Assembly: GCA_963580455.1 (NCBI GenBank)
Contig: OY756966.1
Coordinates: 21,703,001-21,767,000, forward strand
DNA: 64,000 nt
Source: Euonymus europaeus
Taxonomy: Eukaryota; Streptophyta; Magnoliopsida; Celastrales; Celastraceae
Reading direction: 5' to 3'
The notes below the pieces were generated by a model. That model saw only the letters and a program-made list of their open reading frames with translations. It was not told the DNA's origin and ran no database searches. The translations under genes were made by a program, and so were the position numbers. Positions 49,701 to 60,530 of this stretch are shown piece after piece (positions within the stretch are counted from its first letter, which is position 1; each line of letters begins with the position of its first letter).

Positions 49701-52700
49701 GGATTAAGAATGGCATTATAGCGATATAATCTTATTACGGTCATACATATAAGTTCCCTTAAAAAAAATTGACATTATTTTAACTACTCATTCGTACCAT
49801 ACTGAGTTAACAAGAAGTCTAAGTACCAATAATTCAGTTAACAGGGAAACTAGGGAGTAGAACATTTTTTTAATTTCTTTGAATAATAAATCTAAAGTAG
49901 AAAACAAAGGAGTGACAGAAGATCAAACAATTTAAAAGAACACCAATTGATAGCATGCCAGGTAAACAAAATAAGTTCAGCAAACCTCTATTTGGCATAG
50001 ATAAGACATACAAGAACTCATAGACCAGAATTGCAATTTGCAACAGAAGACTGAAATATAAATTTCAAAAGCGCCTGTAAGACATATTCTAGGGATGGTT
50101 AGGCCTTTTAAGACATAATAGTTGATATTTTGTTATGACCCTATGACAATTGATAGACTTGGGCATAGCCTTGAATATTCCAATTCTGGGGGTTGTTTCT
50201 TATCATATTTCAAAGCAGCAGCTTCAATCCATGGAGTCTACTTACTTGGGAGTCGCGAATAAGTCCATGAAGATAAACATATGAAAATGGAACAGAGCCT
50301 GTGAACTCAATTCCCATCATAACCATCCTTGCCACCCAAAAGAACAAAATGTCATGCCTGTTGAAAAAGTGAAGAACTATCACTGCAAAGAATACGGTAT
50401 CACAAGATTCACAACAAAATAAAGTAAACAGAGAAAAGGGGGGCAGGAAGATTGACGCAATCTGGAAACGTAAAGAAGAAAGCTAGAACTGAAGAAATAC
50501 TATTCTTGATATTTTCTGCATAATACCCCTCCAAAGACCTCCAGAACATACATATTTGGAAAACACAAAACACCACCCAGCAAAGAGCAAAGCCCAACAA
50601 GCAGCAAAGCCCAAACACACAAATATACAAGACCCAAATACAAATAAAATAAACAGTGATAAACAGATGACGAAACTGGCATGCTCCTGCATCAGTCCTC
50701 CCCACTCAGAAGCAAGCTGGTCTCTGAATCAGCTGGATAAAGTGGTTGGTCTTCCTGATACTCCACCAAATCAGCCACATTAAAAGTATTAGAGATGTTC
50801 CAATGGTCAGGCAACTGCAAGACATAAGCATTATCATTGATACGGTGCAACACACGAAAGGGACCATATTTCCGCTTATCCAATTTTCCCCGAACTCCAG
50901 GAAATCGATTGCGGCTTAAGTAAACCATAACCATATCCCCCTCGCTAAATACTTTGAGGCGTCGATGCTGATCAGCTTCAGATTTGTATTTAGCATTGGC
51001 AGCTTCTAAATGAGCACGCACATCAGCATGAATTTGTTGAGCCTTAAGTAAAATATTTTCAGCAGATGTTGTGTTGTTAGAGGTGGCAGGGAGGTGGTCA
51101 AACACATGGCGGGGAGGTGTAACATACACAATTTCAAATGGAGGCTTACCAGTAGACCGGTTAAGCATGCTATTATATGCAAACTCCACCTGTGGTAGAA
51201 CTGATTCCCAAGTCCGCTGCCTGTCACCACAGATACACCTCAACATATTGCCCAAAGTACGATTAACCACTTCCGTTTGGCCATCGGTTTGTGGATGAAA
51301 AGCACTACTGAATTGTAATTTCGTTCCAAACTTTTCCCACAAATGCCGCCAAAAGGTGCTAATGAATTTAACATCTCGATCGGATGTTATTGTTTTGGGG
51401 ATGCCATGTAAACGAACAATGTCACGAAAGAAGAGCGTAGCAACATTAGAAGCATCATATGTTTTCTTACATGCTACGAAATGTGCCATTTTTGAAAACC
51501 GATCAACAACCACCATGATGGAGTCACGACCAGCTCTAGTACGGGGCAGTCCAAGGATAAAATCCATTGACAAATCAACCCAAATGGTTTCTGGAACAGG
51601 AAGGGGTGTATATAGGCCAGTATTTTGAGTGTATCCCTTGACTTCCTGACATATACGGCACCGTGCGACAATTTTCTTCACATCGCTGCTGAGACTTGGC
51701 CAGAAATAACGAGCCTCTACAAGCGCTTTAGTCTTATCCCGGCCCACATGACCAGCAAGACCGCCACCATGAAACTCACGAATAATCTGTTCGCGAAGTG
51801 AGCTGCGTGGAATACACAATCGATTAGCTTTGAATAAATACTCATCATGGATTAAATAATCACCTGTGCTTTGATGATGAATGCATTGATCCCAGATTTG
51901 GCTGAAATCTTCGTCAGTGGCATACAATTCTCGTAAACATTCAAACCCAGTGATCTCCGTGGCCAAAGTAACTAGCAACATAGCTCGCCTACTAAGCGCA
52001 TCCGCCACCTTGTTTTGTTGGCCAGATTTATGTTTCATCACAAAAGTAAATTTTTGTAGATAACTGACCCATCGTGCATGAAGTTTACCAAGATGCTGCT
52101 GGCTGTTAAGATATCGCAGGGCCTGATGGTCACTATATAACACAAATTCAGTTTGGATCAAGTAATGCTCCCACTGTCGAAGAGCCCGAAAAATGGCGTA
52201 AAATTCTTGGTCATAAGTCGACCATTTCTGTCTCGCATCATTCAGCTTCTCACTGAAAAATTCAATGGGCTTACCATCTTGAGAAAGAACAGCTCCAATT
52301 CCTTTGCCGGATGCATCGCAATCTACTTCAAAAACCTTTTCAAAGTTGGGTAACGCAAGGACAGGTGCTGGGGATAATTTCTCCTTCAAAAGAGTAAAAC
52401 TTGCTGATTGCTCCTCACCCCAAACAAATTTTCCTTTTTTAATGTTGCTAATCCATGGAAACTCCGAACATCACCCACAGTTTGTGGTGTAGGCCATTCT
52501 CGAATTGCTTGCACCTTGGCCTCATCTACCCGAAGGCCATCAGCCCCAACAACATACCCCAAAAATACTAAACGGCGCTGAAGGAAACTGCATTTTTTAA
52601 AATTCAGATAGAGCTTGTGTTGGCGCAAGGCTGTAAAGACATCCCGCAAATGCTTTAGATGAGACTCTGTATCATGAGAATAAATTAGGATGTCATCAAA

Positions 52701-55700
52701 ATACACCACGACAAATTTACAAGCAAAAGGTTTGAGAACTTGGTTCATCAAACGCATAAAAGTACTCGGCGCGTTGGATAAACCGAATGGCATGACCAAC
52801 CATTCATAAAGCCCCTCCTTGGTCTTGAACGCCGTTTTCCACTCATCCCCCGGTCGGACTCTTATTTGATGGTACCCACTGCGCAGATCAAGTTTAGAAA
52901 AAATCTGGGCACCCTCCAATTGGTCTAACATATCCTGCAGCCTTGGAATAGGAAACCGGTACTTCACAGTTATGTGATTGATTTTTCTGCTGTCCACGCA
53001 CATTCTCCACGTACCATCCTTCTTAGGAACTAACAAAGCTGGTACTGCACAAGGGCTTAGACTCTCTCGAATGAATCCCTTTCTTAACAGCTCATCAACC
53101 TGCTCTTGCAAAATTGAATGCTCCCTCGGACTCATTCGGTAATGGGGAAGATTAGGCAAACTGGCTCCGGGCACAAGATCTATACAATGCTGGATGTCTC
53201 TCATTGGTGGAAGCCTTGCCGGCATTTCAGCAGGCATAATATCAGCAAACTCATCTAATAAAGGTTGTAGTTCAACAGGGATAGTCACGGCAGTGAGTCT
53301 TTCTTCTTCAATTATTTTTTTGCATCCCTCACAGGCATCATGTACATGATTATTCACAACGGCCAGAAAGCTCTTTCCCTCCTCTCTTAAATCTTTCTTT
53401 TTACTGGTAAGTGGCACCAACCTCACCTTCTTTCCATTCCACCAAAAATCATAGACATTTTCTTTCCCTTTATGGATGGCGTCAACATCATACTGCCAAG
53501 GTCTGCCCAAGAGGAGATGACAGGCGTCCATATCAACAACGTCGCACACTATATCGCTCTTGTAAAATTTTCCAATAGAAAAAGGTACACGACAAATTTC
53601 AGTCACCCGTGTTTCGGCCCCTTTCTTAATCCACCCGATTTTGTAAGGTGTTGGATGTTTTCCAGTTGATAAACCCATTGCATCCACCAAAGCCTTGGAG
53701 ACAATATTCTCAGTACTTCCACTGTCAATTATTACATTGCAGACTTTGTCAAGAATGGTACCCCTTGTTTTGAAGATTTTATGGCGTTGAGTTTCTTCTT
53801 CCAACTTTGGTGCCAATAAAATTTTCTGAACGATACAATTTAATAGTTCTCCTTCATCAGCAGCAAGCTCTAAAGCATCATCATCTGAGGCATCACCATG
53901 TGCTAAATAAGCCTCACCTTCATCCTCTCCTGTACTGACCAGGTTCGCTTGTTTCCCACCTCGACAATCACTTGATCGATGCCCAGCCAATCCACATTTA
54001 AAACATTTATCAATCACGGGTCGAGCATAAGGATTATTTTGAGAAGTTGTTGGGTAATTCTGTTGTCGGGTCGATGCTGGCTTTGTGGTCTGTTGAGTAT
54101 TCTGGTTTCGACTGCTGCCCCCTGTCCATTTCTTATGTTTTTCAGCAGCCCCAGTATTTTCGTCATCGACTCTCGCCTTCTGTTTGCTATCAATGCCCAA
54201 ATTGCTCTGTACCCCTCTGCTGTAACTACTGTGAAACTCAATCGACTGTCGTTGAGGTCGAGAATGGACTCGCTGTTTACTTCTTTCCTCCAACTTCCTA
54301 GCCTTGGTCACTGCCTCGCTCAAACTCCAGATCGTCTGCACAGTGAGTTCTTCACAGAGTTCACGTTTGAGCCCCCCCCACATACTTAGCAACTATCCGA
54401 TATTCAGGCTCATCCAAGTTGTTTCTTGCGCTTAAACGGTGAAATTCTTCAGTGTAATCATCCATACTCCTTTCTCCTTGCCGACAGTTCTGATATTTCA
54501 AGTAAAGTTGTTGCCGAAAATCAGGAGGTAAGTATTGTTCTTCCATCATCCTTCTCATTCTTTTCCATGATTTAATAAGTGGTTTGCCAGCAATCTTTCT
54601 TCGATTTTGGATCTGGTGCCACCACGCAGATGCACCCCCCTTTAACTTGAAGGTCACTAGCTTCACTCGCTTCAACTCAGGGATCTCCATATACTCAAAG
54701 AAGTCTTCTACCTCTGTTACCCAGTCAAGAAATTCTTCAATGTGCAGTGAACCATTAAAGTCTTTGAGATCGATGAAGATCTTGTAGTCGGCCTTTTGAT
54801 CTCGTCTATCATGGGGTCCTCCTCTTTGCTCATTCAGCTCTTCTTCCTCAGAATCACTTGCTAAGGCATCACCAAGCCATTCAGGGTGTCGCCGCACCGG
54901 TCCGAGTTCACGAGGTGCACCCTCGTTATCACCCCTACGCAATGGGCTTCGCTCCCTGTTGCCGTGTTGAACAACAAGCCGTGTCAACGCCTCAATCGTA
55001 CGCCGAAGCTCGTCCAGTTGAGGGTTTACACCTTGTTGAACGGCTACCCTAGCTGCTTCCGCAGCGATCTCAGCGACCGCCTCTGCAGTTAAGGTTCGCA
55101 CCCCTTGATCAACGTCATCGGGATGGTCGTTTCAAGGATCGTGTGATCGTGCCATTAGAGACAACAGTAGCCGCCTCTGATACCACTTGACGCAATCTGG
55201 AAACGTAAAGAAGAAAGCTAGAACTGAAGAAATACTATTCTTGATATTTTCTGCATAATACCCCTCCAAAGACCTCCAGAACATACATATTTGGAAAACA
55301 CAAAACACCACCCAGCAAAGAGCAAAGCCCAACAAGCAGCAAAGCCCAAACACACAAATATACAAGACCCAAATACAAATAAAATAAACAGTGATAAACA
55401 GATGACGAAACTGGCATGCTCCTGCATCAAAGATAAATGAATAGTACATGCAAAACCACATCATAACGCAATTCATTGCTAATTCCATTATCACTAGAGT
55501 TAGCTACTTTCTAGGACAAAAAGGCCCATCTAAGAACAAACGAGACAGTCATTCTCCCTATGAGAGACCAAAAGGCAGGCTTTACAAGCATGTGGCACGA
55601 AACTGCGTTGGGTTTGGACCAGACAGTCCAAGGTAAAGAAGTTAACATTGATGATTGAGGTGCCTATTTAAAGCATTAAAATGGCGAACTAATGATGACC

Positions 55701-55708
55701 CATTGAAA

Positions 55709-55748
<40 letters not shown>

Positions 55749-58700
55749 CAAATACTATTTCTTTCCAAAAGCATTGAGGGACCTCAAACTATATTATTGA
55801 TGCAACTAGACCACTTAGAAATGACTTTAACTCTCCTTATTCTAGAACGATAATTTTTGACAATTAATTACTTAAAAATGTAAATGCAAAGTTAAACTCA
55901 TTTGAAATTTTTGTGTTAGACATAGCACCATCTTACCTCAACTATTTTAGAAACAAAACATGTGATGATGTGAATAAGACAGTAAGACCCTACCTGGGCA
56001 AATAGAAAAGAGGAATATGTTATGTGTGTGGCCATAAGAAATTTGAGATGAATTGTAAGGGAGGGTCTTCTCCTGTAGACTTGGTATAGATACGTGAATT
56101 TGCACACGAGTGCTTAACATAGTAAAGTTAGGAAATAGACTTGAGGAGGATGAAGGAGATACCAGAGATAGTGGCTAGCTCCTCTACACATCTTAAGATC
56201 TGTGTAGTTAAATACAAGATTGCCCTGATTCTCAGTAACTGCATAATTTACTATGGAACATAATTAGGCTACGTGGTAACTGATCAGTGCCATCCACCCT
56301 CACACTCACCATATCCCCACCCACTTCTTTCTGTGGTGGAGGCAGTTTTGTCAATTCAAACCATCTCACTGTCTCCAAAAAGTCAACTACAGGCCAAGCA
56401 CAATGCTTGCCTCTATATCAAAGTGAATATATTGTATCCATAGTCATTCAATAGAAATCGATACGTGAAATTGAAACAACAGGAGACAGCTAAAGAGTTG
56501 TTTACCCAGTTTCAAGCATTGTTGTTGGATAAAATTTCTTGAAATCCTCCGCTGAATCATCTGGCCACCCCAGAGTACTGAAAGGCCAGAGTGCACTGAC
56601 AAAGAAGCAGCACACAATCAGGTAAATTTTCAAAGGGCATAGGCATTTGCCACATAATGAAATCTAAGAAATGTGATCTAACGAAGAAAGAAAACTCATT
56701 TTGAGGGGTAAATTTTGGCTTTAAAGAGAAATGGAAGACCCAAAACAAAACAAAACATGGGAAGAAGTAATCAGAAAATATATGGGCTCCATAAGATTAG
56801 TGGAGAATGGGGAGTATAGCTAGATGGCAACAAATGGAGGAGGAGAATCCTCATAGTGTATTCAAAATAATTACTTTTATCGATTCCTGTACCTGATCCA
56901 GCAAAACTTTTTCGAACAAAGGCTTTGATGATGATGAAATTTTGGCTTAAGAACATGATGTACAATCGCATCAATTGTGACTATGAAAGCAATTTGAGAT
57001 TTGGATGTTAGAAAGGACAAATTCTTCAGATTAAATTTCCTCCAATAGTGTCACAGTATTCTTTAAATGCTATCAACAACCAAACACCGGAATACAAGAA
57101 ACATTAATCATCATAATCATCAAAAAGCTTTAATCACCAACAATTTGGGCAGGCAACATTAATGCACACAAAAATACAGTTGAAACTATATTTTGCAAAG
57201 AATTATCATAAAATACCCCATCTCCTTCCTCCGGCCTCCCTCACTGTAAAATACCAAAAAACATAAAACAAACCAAAAAGGTTGCACAAAAAAAACCACT
57301 CATGCAACAATGCACAACTAAACAAATTCTTGTACCATGTAAGCACATAGAGCAAGAAGTGAATATGAGTTTTTGGTGAAATAAATTACCTTGAAAACCA
57401 AGTGTCAAGAACATCTGGATCCTGGTATATCTCTACATCTTTTCCATATTTCTCATAAGCTTTCTCTAAGGCCTCATCCGCACTCCGTGCAACTATAAAT
57501 TCTTCATCAGGGTCCTTTCCCACAACGTACCAAACTGGGATGCGATGTCCCCACCAGAGTTGTCTGCTTATACACCAGTCCTTAATGTTTGAAAGCCAGT
57601 GCTTATAAATCTACAATCAATAGAAGAAAAGAAAAAAAAAAGCAAACACAGAAATTGGTAAAGCATGTTGCAGTTAGAAAAACAATCTTTTTTACAGACA
57701 AAGTTGATAATGAACAACGGCCCCAGTGTAAGACTGGTGTTTTTTTCAGTCTTTTAGACGACATATGCGAATGGTTCAGCAACAAATTACAGGAGGCCAC
57801 AAGATAATAAGGGCACATCTGCCTGCCCGATGCTGCTGAACTAAGCAGCTCAAAAAAAAACACCAAACGTTCAAACAGAGAAAACCAGTTAATCTGTACA
57901 GCACAGGAGTTATGAAGGCACATAATGCAGCATCCTTCTCAATGTGACATACCTTTTCAAACCTTTCAGGAATAATATTTAAATCTCCCTTTTCAACTGC
58001 ATGAAGGGCCTTCTCTGCTAAGGGCTCCATAGTCACAAACCATTGCGTACTTACTAATGGCTCAATTACCTAATATGAGGCATGAAAAATAGTAGAAGAG
58101 CAAAACTGATGAGTCATTGGTTCAATTAACTTTCGGTTCAAGATCATATAAAATTATAAAGCATTATAAGTGAAAACCCAAGCGACATACTTCCCCACCA
58201 CGTTGGGATCTCGGAACTCGTAAGGTGTGAGGCTCCTTTTTTACAGCTAAACCTGTCTCCTCAAGATCTGACCACAGTTTCTTACGTGCCTCAAACCGGT
58301 CAAGACCACTAATATTTCAAGAGTCATTAGTACCATATGTTAGACAAATCAATAAAGCATACTTTGCTTTCATTATCGTTCAACAATTGAATGAGATTTA
58401 CCAGAACAGTCCAGCAACCTCATTAAGAGTCCCATCTTTGTTCATCACATTAAGTATTGGAAGGCCAAGCTTTCTGGCAAGAAGATAATCATTATGATCA
58501 TGTCCAGGGCTTATCTTCAACACGCCTGTCCCAAAGTCTTTGTCTACATACTGTCGTAACAGAAAAAACATATAAATACAGAAATCAAATTATTTACCCG
58601 GATGAAAGGATAAACCAATAAAATAATTTCTTCCCACAAAAGAATTAAGGAGCGAAAATGATAGATACTCACAGAATATGTGAATGTAAGAACATATAGA

Positions 58701-60069
58701 TAAAAGTAAATGAGAATTATAGCATCATTTGAATATTTTCGCAGCTCTTAATGGAAACCAAAAGCTAGTGGATGAACTTCAAGCACCTGTTCCATCAGGT
58801 TTGGGAAGGTGTTGCTGCATCCTTTATCAAAATGGGTATGACAGGTCCATTCTAAATATCCATTTCCATAAATGCACTTTATGCATGAGAATGGAATTCA
58901 GAAATTACTCTCTTATTCTAGGGCATTATTTATGAAATTTACTGTAGGGAAGGTTTGAACTCATGGCCTCTTTATCATGGGCCTGCAACGAGGGAAAGTC
59001 TTAAAACTGCTATAAAGAATTCATTCTTGACTCATCCTTCTTTCTTGAGGGATGCTCCAGGCCCAGGCAGTAGTGCAATGCATGAGCGACACTCAAAAGC
59101 TCCAGTAGCAAGCTACTGTGTTTGAGCCCTCCCCCTTAAAAAATTAATTCATGCAGGTCGACGACCCACATATCAGATATTAAACTGATAAGACGGAATT
59201 CAAGTAAATACTTCATGAAGGATGAGTCAAGAATGCCAAAAGCAACAACTAAGTTAAAACAAAGAGGATAAAAATGCTGATCAGAAGTGGCTCAATCCAC
59301 TGAAAGGCACACAACACTTAAAAAGAAAAAACAAAATTGAAACAAATAACAGGAAGTATCTGAAAGAGGACTTTTGGCGGCTTATTAAAATTGGCTAGGA
59401 AAGAAAATGCAGAAGTGTGTTCTATGTGCAATATATGACCTGATCTGGTTCATTGCATGGACAGTAGAAAAGGATTACATCTCAAGAAAAGAAAAGAAAA
59501 ACAACAGATGCAAATGCACAAAACTACTATGCCTTTTTCCCTTGCAAACTAGTTTAAACTCATATAACAGAAAATAATATCAAAAAATACCAATGCCGTT
59601 TTGTGCATCTGGACATGCTGCAGAAAGAAAAGATCCCAAGGAAGGCATGAAATGAAACTGATCTGAATTCTGAACCAATCAGTAGACTATAAAATTATTT
59701 GAAACCAAATTTCTGCAAAGTAATATTCATTTTTAAAAGACCTTAAAAAAATTTCTCATTTTAATACATTTTCATTTTGAAAGGTACACAGGTCTGCATC
59801 CCGGCCATGTTCGTTCATCCACAGTGCACCTTTCTCGCCTTCAAATAGAGATCAAGAGTCCAAAAATGCCTAATTTTGCAACTAGATAGGGGAATGCCCA
59901 TGAATTAGACCTATAGATCATTTACCAATAAACAACAATGTTGAATTCAAAAATCTCTTACAAAAAGGTATATGAATGCCTTTACCTTGTCAGAGATAAT
60001 AGGAACATGACGACCATATGTCATAGGAACTATAGCCATCCTCCCAATGTACTTGGAATAGCGTTCATC
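40714..60069 (-). CDS. EMB2247: Valyl-tRNA synthetase copy B (organellar type), 3' seventeen exons; 5' end outside window
   Basis: Class I aminoacyl-tRNA synthetase charging tRNA-Val, probably in plastids and mitochondria. Exons in transcription order: 59986-60069, 58402-58550, 58191-58308, 57953-58069, 57390-57610, 56506-56595, 50246-50357, 48232-48342, 47966-48103, 47563-47613, 47363-47475, 45759-45906, 43451-43555, 43266-43367, 41983-42055, 41681-41847, 40714-40842. They have GT..AG borders, sum to 2028 nt and read 675 codons to TAG without a break. Seen in order: editing-domain [82 protein letters not shown] (ATP site); anticodon-binding [20 protein letters not shown] and [19 protein letters not shown]-terminal coiled coil [19 protein letters not shown]. 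The HIGH motif and transit peptide lie beyond the copia insertion at 60357. The match is to the organellar EMB2247 type rather than the cytosolic one; the symbol is by recalled similarity. Confidence 0.9.
44095..44320 (+). pseudogene. LINE (L1-type) zf-RVT remnant in ValRS B intron
   Basis: The plus strand reads [20 protein letters not shown], then IGIFWA, and with a shift [12 protein letters not shown]. This is the zf-RVT domain at the end of plant L1 ORF2 (..HLLLHC..A...W......FG..W ... IWKERN.R.F). Decayed, antisense to the gene. Downstream, 44340-44640 looks like LINE 3' trailer with ATC-rich repeats. Confidence 0.6.
44783..44806. repeat. (GA)n microsatellite
   Basis: Twelve GA units in the intron between exons 43451-43555 and 45759-45906 of ValRS B, with further GAGAGA shortly downstream. 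Confidence 0.9.
44946..45543. mobile_element. Emigrant/Lemi1-like (pogo-type) element in ValRS B intron
   Basis: The left end CAGTATAAACTTGATAAATT and the inverted right end CAAGTTAAACCTCTATAAAT both continue TAATA. They resemble the Emigrant terminal repeat (CAGTAAAACCTCTATAAATTAATA type) of the Tc1/mariner-pogo group. A TA precedes the left tip as expected for its target. Repeated TTGATAAATTAATA phrases fill both sub-ends; the middle may hold a trace of transposase but is too decayed to call. Confidence 0.65.
46575..46770 (+). repeat. LINE 3'-end remnant in ValRS B intron
   Basis: Counterpart of 11815-12010: [11 protein letters not shown] and [10 protein letters not shown] can be read. Its shared position in both copies dates it before the duplication. 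Confidence 0.5.
46930..47075 (+). repeat. Au/TS-like SINE remnant in ValRS B intron
   Basis: Counterpart of 12141-12283, with GGTCACGGGTTCAATTCCTC and CCCATTGCGAAAGCTTTGTG. This copy keeps a more tRNA-like box B than copy A does. Confidence 0.5.
50453..50694 (-). repeat. 3' LTR of the young gypsy element
   Basis: Plus strand TGACGCAATCTGG to CTCCTGCATCA, 242 bp. No difference from 55188-55429 found by eye. Its first three bases in element sense (TGA) are the stop codon of the pol frame. Confidence 0.95.
50692..52389 (-). pseudogene. gypsy RNase H and integrase
   Basis: 565 codons in the frame after the deletion. RNase [47 protein letters not shown]. Integrase: the HHCC zinc domain ([19 protein letters not shown] ... 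CRICQEVKG) and the DDE core ([36 protein letters not shown] with the Glu). The C-terminal barrel has [20 protein letters not shown]. The stop TGA is the first triplet of the 3' LTR. Catalytic residues are intact, but the frame lacks its natural upstream connection. Confidence 0.88.
50695..50709 (-). other. Polypurine tract of the young gypsy element
   Basis: Minus strand CTGAGTGGGGAGGAC directly before the 3' LTR. It also encodes the last residues (LSGED) of the polyprotein. Confidence 0.8.
52386..54392 (-). pseudogene. gypsy gag C-terminus, protease and reverse transcriptase
   Basis: 668 codons. Zinc knuckle [14 protein letters not shown] (about residues 132-145), protease with [12 protein letters not shown], then RT with [32 protein letters not shown] and the active site [11 protein letters not shown]. 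After RSFHGLAT the RT-RNase H junction is damaged: roughly 20 codons are missing at about 52440 and the frame shifts, leading to a stop at 52386. The beginning joins gag only through the eight-G frameshift. Confidence 0.88.
54361..55101 (-). pseudogene. gypsy gag, N-terminal 246 codons, ends at a frameshift
   Basis: Starts [20 protein letters not shown] with an Ala-rich helix. The retrotransposon gag domain (about residues 105-235) has [35 protein letters not shown] and the [14 protein letters not shown] block. It stops at AQT just after VAKYVGG, in a run of eight G (54372-54379). The following gag sequence is in another frame at 54392 and below. In the intact family gag and pol form one particle precursor. 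Confidence 0.85.
55174..55185 (-). other. Primer-binding site of the young gypsy element
   Basis: Minus strand TGGTATCAGAGG, two bases inside the 5' LTR; complementary to the 3' end of initiator tRNA-Met. Confidence 0.85.
55188..55429 (-). repeat. 5' LTR of the young gypsy element
   Basis: Same 242 bp as the 3' LTR. A TATA-like TTGTATATTTG lies in element sense near the middle (around 55363). Short frames found inside both LTRs are chance. Confidence 0.95.
55711..55744. repeat. (TA)n microsatellite
   Basis: Seventeen TA units in the long ValRS B intron. Not present at the matching site of copy A, which has a deletion covering it. Confidence 0.95.
56725..56890 (+). repeat. LINE 3'-end-like remnant in ValRS B intron
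   Basis: Counterpart of 15440-15600 in copy A. Single-base and triplet differences break the frame that is open in copy A. Ordinary intron sequence surrounds it (55745-56505 and 56596-57389); no gene seen there. Confidence 0.35.
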
Positions 60070-60356
60070 CTGCAGAGAGTAATCAAATCTAATTCAAACT
60101 TACATTCCAGCAATGGCTATAACTTTTTCGATATTACATGTAATAGATGTATGGAAGAAACACAAATCATAATGCTTATATCAAAGAGATTCTTAGTGAT
60201 TCTTCAAAGGATACAAGGGCAAAGTATATAACCCCATAAACAGTTTGGCTACGTTTGGTATGCCGGATTACTAGTAGGATTGGACTATATTGGACTATTT
60301 TAGTACAATCCTATGTTTGGTGCACAAAAATAATCAAACTATCCAAGTATACTTTT

Positions 60357-60523
60357 TGTAAAAGGAGAGGTGGCAGCAGCTCAACAAGAGAAAAGAAGAA
60401 AGAAGGAGGAAAGAAGAAGAGGCAGCACAGCACAATAATTTTCCATACATTCCAACTCGTTACACAATACACCAAATACCCTAACACCACAAGATACCCA
60501 AAATACCCTTCTAATTCATAACA
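60357..60523 (-). repeat. 3' LTR of copia element D
   Basis: Plus strand TGTAAAAGGAGAGG to TTCATAACA, 167 bp, followed by the polypurine tract (plus strand CTCCCCCTCAAGCT, 60524-60537). TG...CA ends. Length agrees with element C, but the sequence is of another subfamily. Confidence 0.85.
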
Positions 60524-60530
60524 CTCCCCC

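Larger units (their letters stand above)
50453..55429 (-). mobile_element. Young Ty3/gypsy retrotransposon (4,977 bp) in ValRS B intron
   Basis: 242-bp LTRs at both ends that I read as identical, flanked by the 5-bp duplicate AAGAT (50448-50452, 55430-55434). Primer site TGGTATCAGAGG at 55174-55185, polypurine tract at 50695-50707, then gag, zinc knuckle, protease, RT, RNase H and integrase in the gypsy order. It lies in sense with the host gene, in the intron between exons 50246-50357 and 56506-56595. Despite the fresh LTRs the coding region is broken twice (near 54372 and 52440), so it probably moved with enzymes from another copy. The integrase end ([12 protein letters not shown]) suggests a chromovirus such as the CRM group, but the lineage is not certain. 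Confidence 0.96.

Noticed and set aside
50409..50705. 98-codon Cys-rich membrane-like frame, repeated at 55132-55494
   Set aside because: It is the LTR of the young gypsy element read in one frame; the duplicate is the other LTR, not a gene pair.
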